This document shows positions 1 to 9,395 of a DNA stretch of 64,000 bases, piece by piece. The position numbers were made by a program, and so were the translations under genes. The notes beneath the pieces are model-generated. The model had not been told where the DNA came from and did no database searches. It saw nothing but the letters and a program-made list of their open reading frames with translations. This DNA comes from Hyphomicrobiales bacterium (GTDB taxonomy: Bacteria; Pseudomonadota; Alphaproteobacteria; Rhizobiales; Rhizobiaceae), in the NCBI GenBank assembly GCA_900468065.1, contig UBTA01000011.1:1-64000 (forward strand), given 5' to 3'. Position 1 is the first letter of the stretch. Each line of letters opens with the position of its first letter.

Positions 1-266
1 ACAGAGTTTGAAAGAAAATAAAGTTTCTTATAAGATGCTGTTATTGCTGATGTATTTCGATGAACGGCCGAACAACCCACAAAATCAACCAAAACACTCC
101 GGATTCAACAGAAGGAATCTTGTCCATTTGGTCAAAATCGGGAACGAGGCGGTTTGGCCATATTCCGTGGTCATGCGCGAGCCGCACAACATCAGCCCAT
201 CCCCTTCTTTTGTCTCCCTGAAAACTCCTGCTAAGGTTCGGCCACTTATCTATAGGGGAGAGACAG
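1..266. other. Upstream non-coding segment
   Basis: No convincing gene is seen here. The first 130 bases are noticeably AT-richer than the rest of the window. A 91-codon reading frame starting at base 8 lacks a ribosome binding site and family resemblance, and it runs into the next gene, so I do not call it. The segment presumably carries the promoter of the gene starting at 267, whose ribosome binding site (AGGGGAG, 254-260) lies at its end. Confidence 0.5.
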
Positions 267-1211
267 ATGCTGGTCCTGAATGAAGCCGAAACGCGCGCGA
301 TGCTGCCCTGGGGCGACCTGATAGAGGCGCTCAGAACGATGTTTCGCGATGGCTGCGAGATGCCGGTGCGCCATCATCATGATGTGGCGGTTCCCGGAGA
401 AGATGCCGCGACCCTGCTTCTGATGCCGGCATGGCAGCCTGGAAGCTATATCGGCGTCAAGATGGTGTCGGTGTTCCCAGGCAATAGCGGCCGCAACCTG
501 CCGGCCATCCATGGCAGCTATCTGCTGTCCTCCGGCAAGACCGGCCAGCTTCTGGCCATTCTTGATGGTGCGGAACTCACTGCCCGCCGTACCGCTGCGG
601 CCTCGGCGCTGGCGGCAGACTATCTCGCCGCCAAGGATGCGCGCCGGATGCTGATGGTGGGGGCCGGGCGGCTGTCGCAGAACCTGATCGAGGCGCATGC
701 CTCGGTGCGGCCGATTTCCGAGGTGACGATCTGGGCCCGTGATACCCGCAAGGCCGAAGTGACCGCGGCACAGCTTGATCTTCCCGGCATCACTGTCTCC
801 GTATCCACGGATATAGAAGCGAGCGCCCGTCAGGCCGACATCATTTCCTGTGCGACCCTCTCATCCGAGCCGCTGATCCGCGGCGACTGGCTGAAGGACG
901 GGGCGCATCTCGACCTCGTCGGCGCCTTCAAGCCGAGCATGCGCGAGAGTGACGACCGGGCCGTCGAGCGCGCCACGCTGTTTGTCGATACGCGCGATGG
1001 TGCGCTGACCGAAGGCGGCGATCTGGTCCAACCATTGCGAGCCGGGATCATTGCTGCCGGCTCGGTGCGCGCGGATCTCACCGAGCTGGCCGGCGGCCGG
1101 CATCCGGGCAGGACAGACCCGGGCGAAATCACCCTGTTCAAATCCGTCGGTGCAGCACTTGAAGATCTGGCCGGCGCTGTTCTTGCCTTTGAGCGGTCAC
1201 GGCGCGGCTAA
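267..1211 (+). CDS. Ornithine cyclodeaminase / mu-crystallin family NAD(P)-dependent enzyme
   Basis: The 314-residue length and fold signatures match the ornithine cyclodeaminase/mu-crystallin family. Visible features are the conserved Lys in YIGVKMVS (about residue 65), the ELTARRTAAASA segment, a Rossmann nucleotide-binding motif VGAGRLSQ (131-138), and the C-terminal ITLFKSVGAALEDLA. The motif GAFKPSMRE resembles members that reduce cyclic imines (pyrroline-2-carboxylate or ketimine reductases) or act as alanine dehydrogenase. True ornithine cyclodeaminases carry an Asp in this region. I therefore infer a reductase, but the substrate is unknown. The start is supported by AGGGGAG seven bases upstream. 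The gene sits directly before a YnjBCD-type ABC transporter on the same strand, so transport and metabolism may be linked. Confidence 0.9.
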   Translation: MLVLNEAETRAMLPWGDLIEALRTMFRDGCEMPVRHHHDVAVPGEDAATLLLMPAWQPGSYIGVKMVSVFPGNSGRNLPAIHGSYLLSSGKTGQLLAILDGAELTARRTAAASALAADYLAAKDARRMLMVGAGRLSQNLIEAHASVRPISEVTIWARDTRKAEVTAAQLDLPGITVSVSTDIEASARQADIISCATLSSEPLIRGDWLKDGAHLDLVGAFKPSMRESDDRAVERATLFVDTRDGALTEGGDLVQPLRAGIIAAGSVRADLTELAGGRHPGRTDPGEITLFKSVGAALEDLAGAVLAFERSRRG

Positions 1212-1315
1212 GCTCCGTCACCGGATCGTGATGGCTGTTGAACCCGGCCGGCGTTGACGGATCGCGGCCTTGGCATAGGTTGAGGCCGCGCATTTTTGGG
1301 GCCAGTGGGGGAAGC

Positions 1316-2554
1316 ATGATCAGATCGACGCGGCGGATGTTCACACGGATGGCCCTCCTGGCTCCGCTGGCGCTGGCTACTATCGGGCCGGCAATGGCGA
1401 CCGATGCGGCCAATTGGGAGCAGGTGCTGACGGAAGCCCGTGGTGAGACCGTCTATTTCAATGCCTGGGGCGGCTCGGCCAATATCAACGCCTATATCCA
1501 ATGGGCCGGCGATACTGTGAAGGCGCGCTACGGTGTCACGGTCGTGCAGGTCAAGCTGGACGACACCGCGAGGGCGGTGACATCCGTGCTTGCCGAAAAG
1601 ACGGCCGGGCGCAACCAGCATGGGTCCGTCGACCTCATCTGGATCAACGGCGAGAATTTTGCCGCGATGAAGCGCCAGGGCCTGCTGTTTTCGCCGGGCT
1701 GGGCAACGAAGCTGCCCAACTGGGATCTGGTCGACATCGACAACCAGCCGACGACGACAACGGATTTCACCATTCCCACCGACGGATTGGAAAGCCCGTG
1801 GGGGGCGGCAAAATTGGTGTTCTTCTATGACGAGGCGCGAACACCGAAAAAAGACCTGCCGGATTCGGCAAAGGATTTGTTGTCCTTTGCAAAAGCTCAT
1901 CCCGGCCGGTTCTCCTATCCGCAACCGCCGGATTTCATCGGCTCGTCTTTTCTGAAGCAGGTGCTGAGCGAACTGATCGCCGACCGGACCAAACTGCAGA
2001 AACCCGTCGATGACGCGACGTTCGATGCGGATGTGGCGCCGCTTTTTGCCTATCTCGACCAGTTGCATCCGCTGCTGTGGCGCAAGGGCAAGGCCTTTCC
2101 GCAAAACTATCCCGACATGAAGCAGAAGCTGGCAGACGGCGAACTCGACATCATCTTCGCGTTCAATCCGGCCGAGGCTTCGGCCGGAATTGCCGCCGGT
2201 GAACTGCCCGGCAGCGTTCGCTCCTTCGTGTTTTCGAAGGGAACGCTCGGCAACACCCATTTCGTCGGCATTCCCTACAATGCCAATGCCAAGGCCGGTG
2301 CCCTAGCGCTGGCCAACTTCCTGTTGTCGCCGGAAGCGCAGGTGCGAAAGCAGGATCCGAAGATCTGGGGGGATCCGACGGTGCTGGCGTTGGGCAAGCT
2401 GCCCGAGGCCGACAGAGCCGCGTTCGCAGCGCTTGACCTCGGCGTGGCGACATTAGCGCCGGACAAGCTCGGACCAGCGCTGGCCGAACCGCATCCCGAC
2501 TGGATGACGCGCATCGAGGCGGAGTGGATCAAGCGCTATGGGGCGGCAAACTGA
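1316..2554 (+). CDS. ynjB: ABC transporter substrate-binding protein, YnjB family
   Basis: This is a periplasmic solute-binding protein of the YnjB type, first gene of a three-gene ABC cassette. The ATG at 1316 follows GGGGAAGC and gives 412 residues. It begins with a Sec-type signal peptide (basic RSTRR, hydrophobic core, probable cleavage after AMA near residue 26). The mature protein has the YnjB hallmark YFNAWGGSANINAYIQW at its start and HFVGIPYNANAKAGALALANFLLSPEAQ further on, typical of cluster-1 extracellular binding proteins. A frame extending 26 codons upstream lacks a signal peptide start and is rejected. The ligand of YnjB homologues is not established, and a role in uptake of a small organic metabolite is inferred only from family. 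Confidence 0.88.
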   Translation: MIRSTRRMFTRMALLAPLALATIGPAMATDAANWEQVLTEARGETVYFNAWGGSANINAYIQWAGDTVKARYGVTVVQVKLDDTARAVTSVLAEKTAGRNQHGSVDLIWINGENFAAMKRQGLLFSPGWATKLPNWDLVDIDNQPTTTTDFTIPTDGLESPWGAAKLVFFYDEARTPKKDLPDSAKDLLSFAKAHPGRFSYPQPPDFIGSSFLKQVLSELIADRTKLQKPVDDATFDADVAPLFAYLDQLHPLLWRKGKAFPQNYPDMKQKLADGELDIIFAFNPAEASAGIAAGELPGSVRSFVFSKGTLGNTHFVGIPYNANAKAGALALANFLLSPEAQVRKQDPKIWGDPTVLALGKLPEADRAAFAALDLGVATLAPDKLGPALAEPHPDWMTRIEAEWIKRYGAAN

Positions 2555-2588
2555 ACAAAACCACATCCGGCCGCAGGCTGGCGGTAGC

Positions 2589-4262
2589 ATGAGGGACCGG
2601 TTCAGCGTATCAGGCCTCGTGCTTGCCATGATCGGCCTGCCGATCCTGGCCGGGCTCGCAGGCACGGTCGGGCCGGCCTTTGGCCTGCTGCCGGCGCTCG
2701 GTGGCGGCCATCTGACCCTTGACCATTTTGCAGAGCTCGCAGCCCAGCCTCACCTGTCGCGCTCGGCACTGATCAGCTTTGCAACGGCGATCGTGACCAC
2801 CGGTGTGTCGCTTGTTCTCGTCATGCTGTTTACCGCCGGGTATGCCGGAACGCGGATGTTTTCGCGCATCCAGCACCTGGTTTCGCCGCTGCTCGCCATT
2901 CCGCATGCTGCCGCAGCCTTTGGTCTTGCCTTCCTTGTCGCGCCGTCCGGACTGGCGCTGCGTCTCGTTTCGCCCGGTCTGACAGGCTATGGCAGCCCGC
3001 CCGACTGGCTGGTGCCACAGGACCCGCTGGGATTGACGATGATGGCGGGGCTGATCGTCAAGGAAATGCCATTCCTATTTCTGGTGACGCTGGCAGCGCT
3101 GCCGCAGGTGCCGCTCGTCCAGGCGCGGCAGCTGTCGGCCAGCCTTGGCTATGGCCGCATCCGGGGGTTCCTGATCAGCGTCTGGCCGCTGCTCTACCGG
3201 CAGATCCGGCTGCCGGTGTTTGCAGTTCTGGCCTATGCCAGCTCGGTCGTCGATGTGGCAATGATCCTTGGTCCGGCGCTACCGGCGCCGCTTGCGGTGC
3301 GCATTACCGAATGGATGGCCGATAGCGATCTCCAGATGCGGTTCCTGGCGTCGGCGGGCGCGCTGCTGCAGTTCGCTCTTACGGTCGCGGCAATGGTGAC
3401 GTGGCTTGTCCTGGAGCAGATCGGATCTGTTCTGCTGCGATGGATGTCCCGATCAGGTGTTCGCAAAGCTGACGACCGATTGCTGCGCAGATCGGCCTGC
3501 GCCGCCATGACCCTGTCGGCGGCGCTGGTCTTTCTCGGCCTTGCCGTGCTTTTCCTCTGGTCAATTGCCGGTCTCTGGCCGTTTCCAGCCCTGCTGCCGG
3601 GCAGTGTTACGTTTCAGGCCTGGATGCGCGCCTTGCCACAAGCCGGAGATGCGATCGCGACGACGATCTCGCTTGCCAGCAGTTCTGCGGCCATCGCGCT
3701 GCTGTTTTCCATCGGACTGCTGTGGCAGGGCGGCGTTCGCGACAGCCGCGCCTTTAGCAGTGTACTCTACCTGCCGCTGATCGTGCCGCAGCTCTGCTTC
3801 GTCTTCGGCCTGCAGATCCTCAGTGTGGCGCTTGGTTTTGACGCGTCCTTCGCGTTGCTATTGTTCGTGCATCTGATTTTCGTGCTGCCCTATGTCACTC
3901 TGTCCCTGTCGCAACCCTGGCAGGCGCTCGACCAGCGCTACGAAACGCTGGCGGCGGGGCTCGGCAAATCACCATTGCAGGTGCTACTGCATGTCCGCCT
4001 GCCATTGTTGACGCGGGCATGCCTTACTGCCTTTGCCGTCGGTTTTGCGGTTTCCGCCGGGCTCTATTTGCCGACACTTTTGATCGGCGCCGGGCGAATC
4101 GTCACCATTACCACCGAGGCCGTGGCCCTGTCGTCCGGTGGCGACCGGCGGGCCATCGGCATCTATGCGCTTCTGCAGACGCTGGTTCCGTTCGGCGGAT
4201 TTCTGATTGCATCGCTGGTGCCGCACTTGCTATTCCGCGACCGGCGCGCGATGAGGATTTGA
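2589..4262 (+). CDS. ynjC: ABC transporter permease, YnjC family (two fused permease domains)
   Basis: This integral inner-membrane protein of 557 residues has about twelve predicted hydrophobic segments. It is built from two tandem binding-protein-dependent permease domains, each with an EAA-like loop (around QARQLSASLGYGRIRGFLISV and RYETLAAGLGKSPLQVLLHV). It belongs with the adjacent YnjB-like binding protein and YnjD-like ATPase. An earlier in-frame ATG at 2538 overlaps the preceding gene; the ATG at 2589, just after that gene's stop, starts the first membrane segment and is preferred. The stop codon abuts the ATG of the ATPase gene. The fusion of both permease halves is typical for YnjC. 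Confidence 0.88.
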   Translation: MRDRFSVSGLVLAMIGLPILAGLAGTVGPAFGLLPALGGGHLTLDHFAELAAQPHLSRSALISFATAIVTTGVSLVLVMLFTAGYAGTRMFSRIQHLVSPLLAIPHAAAAFGLAFLVAPSGLALRLVSPGLTGYGSPPDWLVPQDPLGLTMMAGLIVKEMPFLFLVTLAALPQVPLVQARQLSASLGYGRIRGFLISVWPLLYRQIRLPVFAVLAYASSVVDVAMILGPALPAPLAVRITEWMADSDLQMRFLASAGALLQFALTVAAMVTWLVLEQIGSVLLRWMSRSGVRKADDRLLRRSACAAMTLSAALVFLGLAVLFLWSIAGLWPFPALLPGSVTFQAWMRALPQAGDAIATTISLASSSAAIALLFSIGLLWQGGVRDSRAFSSVLYLPLIVPQLCFVFGLQILSVALGFDASFALLLFVHLIFVLPYVTLSLSQPWQALDQRYETLAAGLGKSPLQVLLHVRLPLLTRACLTAFAVGFAVSAGLYLPTLLIGAGRIVTITTEAVALSSGGDRRAIGIYALLQTLVPFGGFLIASLVPHLLFRDRRAMRI

Positions 4263-4925
4263 ATGAAACCCGACACGACAGACGGCCTGCATCTGGAGGC
4301 GATTTCCATCGCCCTTAACGGCCGAACGCTGCTGTCTCTGTCCGCGCATGTCCGGCCGGGGGAAATCCTGACGGTCATGGGACCATCCGGCTCCGGGAAA
4401 TCGGCGCTGCTCGCTTATCTCGGCGGTTTTCTCGACCCGGCCTTTACGGCCAGCGGCCGTATCCTGATCGAGGGCGACGACCTGACCGGCGTTGCGGCGG
4501 AAAAACGCCGGTGCGGCATGCTGTTTCAGGATCCGCTGTTGTTTCCGCACCTCTCGGTCGGCGGCAATCTGCTTTTTGGATTGACTCCATCGATCGCAAA
4601 ACGCGATCAGCGGCAGCGCATGGTGAAGCAGGCGCTTGCGGATGTCGAACTGGAAGGGTTTTTCGATCGGGATCCCGCCACGCTGTCGGGCGGGCAGAAA
4701 GCCCGGGTGGCGCTGCAGCGCGTGATGCTGTCGGCGCCGCGATTGCTGTTGCTCGACGAACCGTTCTCCAAACTCGATAGCGACCTGCGGCAACAGATCC
4801 GCACCTTGATTTTCTCCCGGGCGAAATCCGCCCGCCTGCCGGTCATTCTTGTCACGCACGATCAGGCGGATGCGGATGCCGCAGGCGGGAATATCATTTT
4901 GATTGGTGAGGAGGCCGGCCGATGA
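4263..4925 (+). CDS. ynjD: ABC transporter ATP-binding protein, YnjD family
   Basis: This is the cytoplasmic ATPase energising the YnjBCD-type importer. Seen in its 220 residues are Walker A GPSGSGKS (40-47), the Q-loop in MLFQDPLLFP, signature LSGGQ (141-145), Walker B LLLLDEP (161-167) and the switch His in ILVTHDQ. The ATG immediately follows the permease stop codon, and the end overlaps the start of hrpB by four bases (ATGA), so translation is probably coupled. It is about the normal length for a small ABC ATPase without extra domains. Confidence 0.9.
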   Translation: MKPDTTDGLHLEAISIALNGRTLLSLSAHVRPGEILTVMGPSGSGKSALLAYLGGFLDPAFTASGRILIEGDDLTGVAAEKRRCGMLFQDPLLFPHLSVGGNLLFGLTPSIAKRDQRQRMVKQALADVELEGFFDRDPATLSGGQKARVALQRVMLSAPRLLLLDEPFSKLDSDLRQQIRTLIFSRAKSARLPVILVTHDQADADAAGGNIILIGEEAGR

Positions 4926-7390
4926 GCAGAACGGACACTCTGCCGGACCTGCCGGTGCGGGCCATCCTACCGCAGCTTGGGCAGGCATTGACCAATGCGC
5001 CGACGGTCGTGCTTTCAGCCCCACCGGGCGCAGGCAAGACGACGCTTGTGCCGCTGTTTCTGCTGGATCAACCTTGGCGTGGCGATGGCCGGATCATCCT
5101 GCTTGAGCCGCGCCGGCTGGCGGCCCGTGCCGCGGCCGGGCGCATGGCAAGCCTGCTTGGCGAAAGCGTCGGGGACACCGTTGGCTATCGCATGCGGCTT
5201 GACAGCCGAATTTCGGCTAGGACCCGCATCGAGGTGGTGACCGAAGGCGTGTTTGCCCGGATGCTGCTCGACGATCCGGAGCTGCCGGGCGTTGCAGCCG
5301 TGCTGTTCGACGAATTTCACGAGCGCTCGCTGGATGCGGATTTCGGACTGGCACTGGCACTCGATGTGCAGCAGGCGCTGCGCGATGATCTGAAGCTGAT
5401 CGTCATGTCGGCGACGCTGGATGTCGGGCGGGTGGCGCAACTGTTGGGCGGCGCGCCTGTCATCGAAAGCCAGGGGCGCAGTTTTGCGGTGGATGTGCGC
5501 TATCGCGAACGGGCATCGACTGAGCGCGTGGAAGATGCAGTGACGCGGGCCATCGTCGAGGCGCATCGTGACGAAACCGGCTCGATCCTCGCCTTCCTGC
5601 CGGGACAGGCGGAAATCACCCGTACCGCCGAGCGGCTGGCCGGCCGGTTTGGTGCGGAGACCATTATCACACCGCTGTTTGGCAATCTCAGCCAGAAGGA
5701 ACAGGACGCGGCGATCCGGCCGGCCGCAGCGGGAACGCGCAAGATCGTGCTTGCCACGTCGATTGCCGAGACCTCGATCACCATCGACGGCGTACGCATC
5801 ATCATCGATAGCGGGTTGCAGCGGCTTCCCGCTTTCGAGGCATCGACCGGAATCACCCGCTTGGAAACCGTGCGCGTCTCGCGTGCCTCCGCCGATCAGC
5901 GGGCGGGCCGTGCCGGGCGCACGGAACCGGGCATTGCCATCCGTCTCTGGCATCAGGGGCAGACTGCAGCGCTGCCCGCCTTTACTCCACCGCAGATTCT
6001 CTCGAGCGACCTGTCGGGCCTTGTGCTTGATCTCGCCCATTGGGGCGTGACAGATCCGTCCGGTCTCGGTTTTCTCGATCCGCCGCCGGTGACGACATGG
6101 CAGGAGGCGAAAGCGCTGCTTGTTCAGCTTGGCGCGCTCGATACCAATGGCGCATTGACGGCGCGCGGAAAGCAGATCCGCCAGCTGGCACTGCCGCCGC
6201 GTCTTGCCGCCATGGCCGTTTCGGCAGCCGAAGACGGCCAGGCCTATGAAGCATGCCTTCTCGCCGTGGTTTTGACCGAGCAGGGTCTTGGTGGCAGCAA
6301 CATCGATCTGGAAGACCGGCTGCGCCGCTTCAAGTCGGAACGTGGGGACCGGGCCGATGCTTCGCGAGGACTGGCCCGCCGCATGGCCAAGGGCTTGAGC
6401 GTCGGCAGAGATTCCAGCGATCCAGTTCAGCCCGGCATTCTCCTGATGCAGGCCTTTCCCGACCGGATCGCGTTGCAGCGCGGTGGACGCGGACGGTTCG
6501 TCATGGCCAATGGCCGTGGGGCCGAACTGCCTGAAACCGAGCGGCTGGCGGGCGCCTCCATGCTGGTCATTGCCGACCTGACCGGCCGGGCCGGTGGGCA
6601 GCGTATTCTGGCCGCGGCGGAAATCACCCGGGCCGATGTCGAGGCGCACATGCCGCAGGCAATCGTCCAGGAGGACCAGACCTTTTTCGACCGGCCAAGC
6701 CGGCAGGTCCGGTCGCGGCGAGTGACGCGGCTGGGCGCGATCATTTTTGACGAGACGCCGCTCAACAAACCCAAGGGCGAGCCGGCGGCACGCGCGCTGG
6801 CCGATGGGGTGCGCCAGTTGGGGCTGGCGGTCCTGCCGTTTTCGAAGGAAGCAGCGCAATTGCGCGACCGCATCGGCTTTCTCTATCGCACGCTTGGTGA
6901 GCCGTGGCCGGATATGTCGGATGACAGCCTGCTATCGCGGCTGGATGCGTGGTTTGTGCCTTTCCAGCGTGATACGCGCGGTATCGACGATATCAATGCC
7001 GGTAGCCTGTCCGAAGGCCTGCAGTCACTGGTGCCGCATGATATTGCCCGCGATCTCGCCCGGCTGGCGCCCACCCATTTCGACGCACCGACCGGCCAGC
7101 GTCATCCGATCCGCTACGATGGCGACGAGCCGGTTCTGTCGATCCGTGTCCAGGAGCTGTTCGGATTGAAAACGCATCCGTCGATCGGCGGCGGGCGGTT
7201 GCCGCTGCTGCTGGAGCTGATTTCGCCAGGCCACAAGCCGATGCAGACGACGCGCGATCTGCCCGGCTTCTGGGCCGGATCCTGGAAGGACGTTCGCGCC
7301 GACATGCGCGGCCGCTACCCGAAACATCCCTGGCCGGAAGATCCGGCCAATGCGCCGCCAACGACACGGGCAAAACCGCGTGGTACATGA
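4922..7390 (+). CDS. hrpB: ATP-dependent helicase HrpB
   Basis: This DExH-box RNA helicase-like ATPase of the HrpB family has 822 residues, the usual length. Motifs in order: Walker A APPGAGKT (33-40), the family-specific DEFH box (130-133), SAT (163-165), TSIAETSITIDGV, and the arginine-finger motif QRAGRAGR. These are followed by HA2 and the HrpB C-terminal domain ending in a WPEDPANAPPT tail. The start overlaps the ABC ATPase stop (ATGA). The cellular role of bacterial HrpB is poorly defined; in several bacteria it is dispensable or linked to mRNA processing. A long antisense frame over this gene (5015-6859, minus) is a high-GC codon shadow. Confidence 0.95.
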   Translation: MSRTDTLPDLPVRAILPQLGQALTNAPTVVLSAPPGAGKTTLVPLFLLDQPWRGDGRIILLEPRRLAARAAAGRMASLLGESVGDTVGYRMRLDSRISARTRIEVVTEGVFARMLLDDPELPGVAAVLFDEFHERSLDADFGLALALDVQQALRDDLKLIVMSATLDVGRVAQLLGGAPVIESQGRSFAVDVRYRERASTERVEDAVTRAIVEAHRDETGSILAFLPGQAEITRTAERLAGRFGAETIITPLFGNLSQKEQDAAIRPAAAGTRKIVLATSIAETSITIDGVRIIIDSGLQRLPAFEASTGITRLETVRVSRASADQRAGRAGRTEPGIAIRLWHQGQTAALPAFTPPQILSSDLSGLVLDLAHWGVTDPSGLGFLDPPPVTTWQEAKALLVQLGALDTNGALTARGKQIRQLALPPRLAAMAVSAAEDGQAYEACLLAVVLTEQGLGGSNIDLEDRLRRFKSERGDRADASRGLARRMAKGLSVGRDSSDPVQPGILLMQAFPDRIALQRGGRGRFVMANGRGAELPETERLAGASMLVIADLTGRAGGQRILAAAEITRADVEAHMPQAIVQEDQTFFDRPSRQVRSRRVTRLGAIIFDETPLNKPKGEPAARALADGVRQLGLAVLPFSKEAAQLRDRIGFLYRTLGEPWPDMSDDSLLSRLDAWFVPFQRDTRGIDDINAGSLSEGLQSLVPHDIARDLARLAPTHFDAPTGQRHPIRYDGDEPVLSIRVQELFGLKTHPSIGGGRLPLLLELISPGHKPMQTTRDLPGFWAGSWKDVRADMRGRYPKHPWPEDPANAPPTTRAKPRGT

Positions 7391-7421
7391 CACTCAAATG
7401 ACCTTTACGACAGGAAACCGG

Positions 7422-8726
7422 ATGATCGCGGCCGCACTCGACGGGGAAGAAGCCACCACAAGCCGGGTTCTGCGCCTGCAAACGATTGTCCGGCTGCGCT
7501 GGCTGGCCGTTGGCGGGCAATCGATCGCGGTGATGATCACCGCCTTCTGGCTACAGTTTCCCCTGCCGCTAATTGCCTGCTGCTCGTTGATTGCCCTGCT
7601 TGCCTGGGTGAACGCCTATCTTACCATCCGCTACCCGCCGACACACCGGCTGCAGCCGCCTGCCGCCTTTACTCTGCTCGGCATCGATCTTGCCCAGCTG
7701 ACGGCACTTTTGTTCATCACCGGCGGCCTTGCCAATCCCTTTGCGCCGCTGGTCTGCGTTCCCGTCATCATCTCGTCTGCCTCGCAACCGAAATGGCACA
7801 GCATCGCGCTGGCAATCCTTGCCATTCTCGGCATTACGGCGCTTGCCTTCTCACCCTTCCCCCTGCCCTGGTACCCCGGCGTGGTCCTGCTGATGCCGAC
7901 TGTACTGACGGTTGGTATCTGGTTCGCCATCGTTGCCACCACGGCGTTCGCGGCCTTCTACACCTACCGTGTCTCGCTGGAAGCCAGTGAGCTGTCTGAG
8001 GCACTGACGGCGACGGAACTGGTTCTGCAGCGGGAGAAGCATCTTTCGCAACTCGACGGCCTTGCTGCTGCCGCCGCCCACGAACTCGGTACTCCGCTGG
8101 CGACCATCAGCGTTGTTGCCAAGGAGATGGAACGTGAACTGGGCAACGACCCGCGTTTCGGCGAGGATGTTCACCTTTTGCGCAGCCAGAGCGAACGCTG
8201 CAGGGACATCCTGCGGCGCCTGACGACGCTGTCTTCGGAAAACGAAGACCATATGCGGCATCTCCCGCTGTCGTCGCTGATTGAGGAGGTCATGGCGCCG
8301 CATCGCGAGTTCGGCATCCAGATCAACCTTGTCGAACGCGGAGACCGCGCCAAAGAGCCGGTCGGCAACCGCAATGCTGGTATTCTCTACGGTCTCGGCA
8401 ATCTGCTGGAGAACGCGGTTGATTATGCCAAGAAGGAAGTCACGGTAACCGTCACGCATACACCGGCGATCGTTTCGGTTGTTATCGAGGACGATGGCGA
8501 CGGCTATGCGCCGGATATCCTCAGCCGGATCGGCGAGCCCTATGTCACCAAGCGGCAGAAGGACGACAGCGCCGGCGGCCTCGGCCTCGGATTGTTTATC
8601 GCCAAGACGCTGCTGGAGCGCTCAGGCGCCAAGCTGACTTTTGAAAACGGCGGCCCGGAAAAGCCCGGCGCCCGCGTCAGCGTCGAATGGCCGCGCATCC
8701 TGATGGACACAAAACTGTCAAAATGA
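7422..8726 (+). CDS. actS: Redox sensor histidine kinase ActS (RegB/PrrB family)
   Basis: This membrane-bound global redox sensor kinase acts with the downstream ActR. From the ATG at 7422 it has 434 residues: about six transmembrane helices, the RegB quinone-binding motif GGLANPF (101-107), an H-box AAAHELGTPL with phospho-acceptor His220, and the redox-box cysteine in SERCRDIL (Cys260, equivalent to the RegB cysteine that controls dimer state). The ATPase domain shows NLLENAVDYA and GGLGLGLFIAKTLLERSGA. I chose 7422 because AGGAA lies five bases upstream. An ATG at 7398 has no such site, and upstream frame overlapping hrpB is unlikely to be used. In rhizobia this pair controls acid tolerance, carbon fixation, nitrogen and respiratory genes. 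Confidence 0.93.
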   Translation: MIAAALDGEEATTSRVLRLQTIVRLRWLAVGGQSIAVMITAFWLQFPLPLIACCSLIALLAWVNAYLTIRYPPTHRLQPPAAFTLLGIDLAQLTALLFITGGLANPFAPLVCVPVIISSASQPKWHSIALAILAILGITALAFSPFPLPWYPGVVLLMPTVLTVGIWFAIVATTAFAAFYTYRVSLEASELSEALTATELVLQREKHLSQLDGLAAAAAHELGTPLATISVVAKEMERELGNDPRFGEDVHLLRSQSERCRDILRRLTTLSSENEDHMRHLPLSSLIEEVMAPHREFGIQINLVERGDRAKEPVGNRNAGILYGLGNLLENAVDYAKKEVTVTVTHTPAIVSVVIEDDGDGYAPDILSRIGEPYVTKRQKDDSAGGLGLGLFIAKTLLERSGAKLTFENGGPEKPGARVSVEWPRILMDTKLSK

Positions 8727-8803
8727 CTTTACGCCGTTTTGAACCGGGAATAAGCGAACTTACATAGAGTGCAAGAACAAGAGACTGCACCGAGGATTGC
8801 AAC

Positions 8804-9388
8804 ATGACGGAAAAAACCACCGAACCGGCAGGCGCTGCACCCAATGATGCTTCGCTGATCGGCACTGACACGTCCCTTTTGATCGTCGATGACGACGCGC
8901 CGTTCCTGCGCCGCCTTGCCCGCGCCATGGAAACCCGCGGCTTTGCCGTCGATATCGCCGAATCGGTTGCCGAAGGCATTGCCAAGGCCAAGACCCGCCC
9001 GCCGAAATACGCGGTCGTTGACCTGCGACTTGGTGACGGCAGCGGTCTCGACGTTATCGAAGCGATCCGCGCCCGGCGCGATGATACCCGCATCATCATG
9101 CTGACCGGCTATGGCAACATCGCCACCGCCGTCAACGCAGTGAAGCTCGGGGCTGTCGACTATCTCGCCAAGCCCGCCGACGCCGACGACATTTTCGCAG
9201 CCCTGGTGCAGAGGGCCGGCGAACGCGCCGAACCGCCGGAAAATCCGATGTCGGCCGACCGGGTTCGGTGGGAACATATCCAGCGCGTCTATGAAATGTG
9301 CGAGCGCAACGTCTCCGAGACCGCCCGCCGGCTCAACATGCACCGCCGCACGCTGCAGCGCATCCTGGCCAAACGCGCGCCGAAGTAA
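8804..9388 (+). CDS. actR: Response regulator ActR (RegA/PrrA family)
   Basis: This is the cytoplasmic DNA-binding partner of ActS. The protein has 194 residues: a receiver domain with acidic pocket DDD (29-31), phospho-acceptor Asp73 in VVDLRLGDGSGLD, conserved Lys in YLAKPAD, then a short proline-rich linker (ERAEPPENPMSADRVRWEHI). A Fis-type helix-turn-helix lies at the C-terminus (NVSETARRLNMHRRTLQRIL). Strong conservation of this C-terminal recognition helix is typical of RegA/PrrA/ActR. GAGGA nine bases before the ATG supports the start. It lies 77 bases after actS on the same strand, so co-transcription is likely, with a separate promoter possible in the gap. Confidence 0.95.
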   Translation: MTEKTTEPAGAAPNDASLIGTDTSLLIVDDDAPFLRRLARAMETRGFAVDIAESVAEGIAKAKTRPPKYAVVDLRLGDGSGLDVIEAIRARRDDTRIIMLTGYGNIATAVNAVKLGAVDYLAKPADADDIFAALVQRAGERAEPPENPMSADRVRWEHIQRVYEMCERNVSETARRLNMHRRTLQRILAKRAPK

Positions 9389-9395
9389 CAACGCG

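Noticed and set aside
8-283. A 91-codon plus-strand frame at the left edge
   Set aside because: It has no ribosome binding site and no family resemblance, and it runs over the well-supported start of the next gene.
5015-6859. Long antisense frame (614 codons) over hrpB
   Set aside because: It is a high-GC codon shadow of a clear helicase gene with no recognisable domain.
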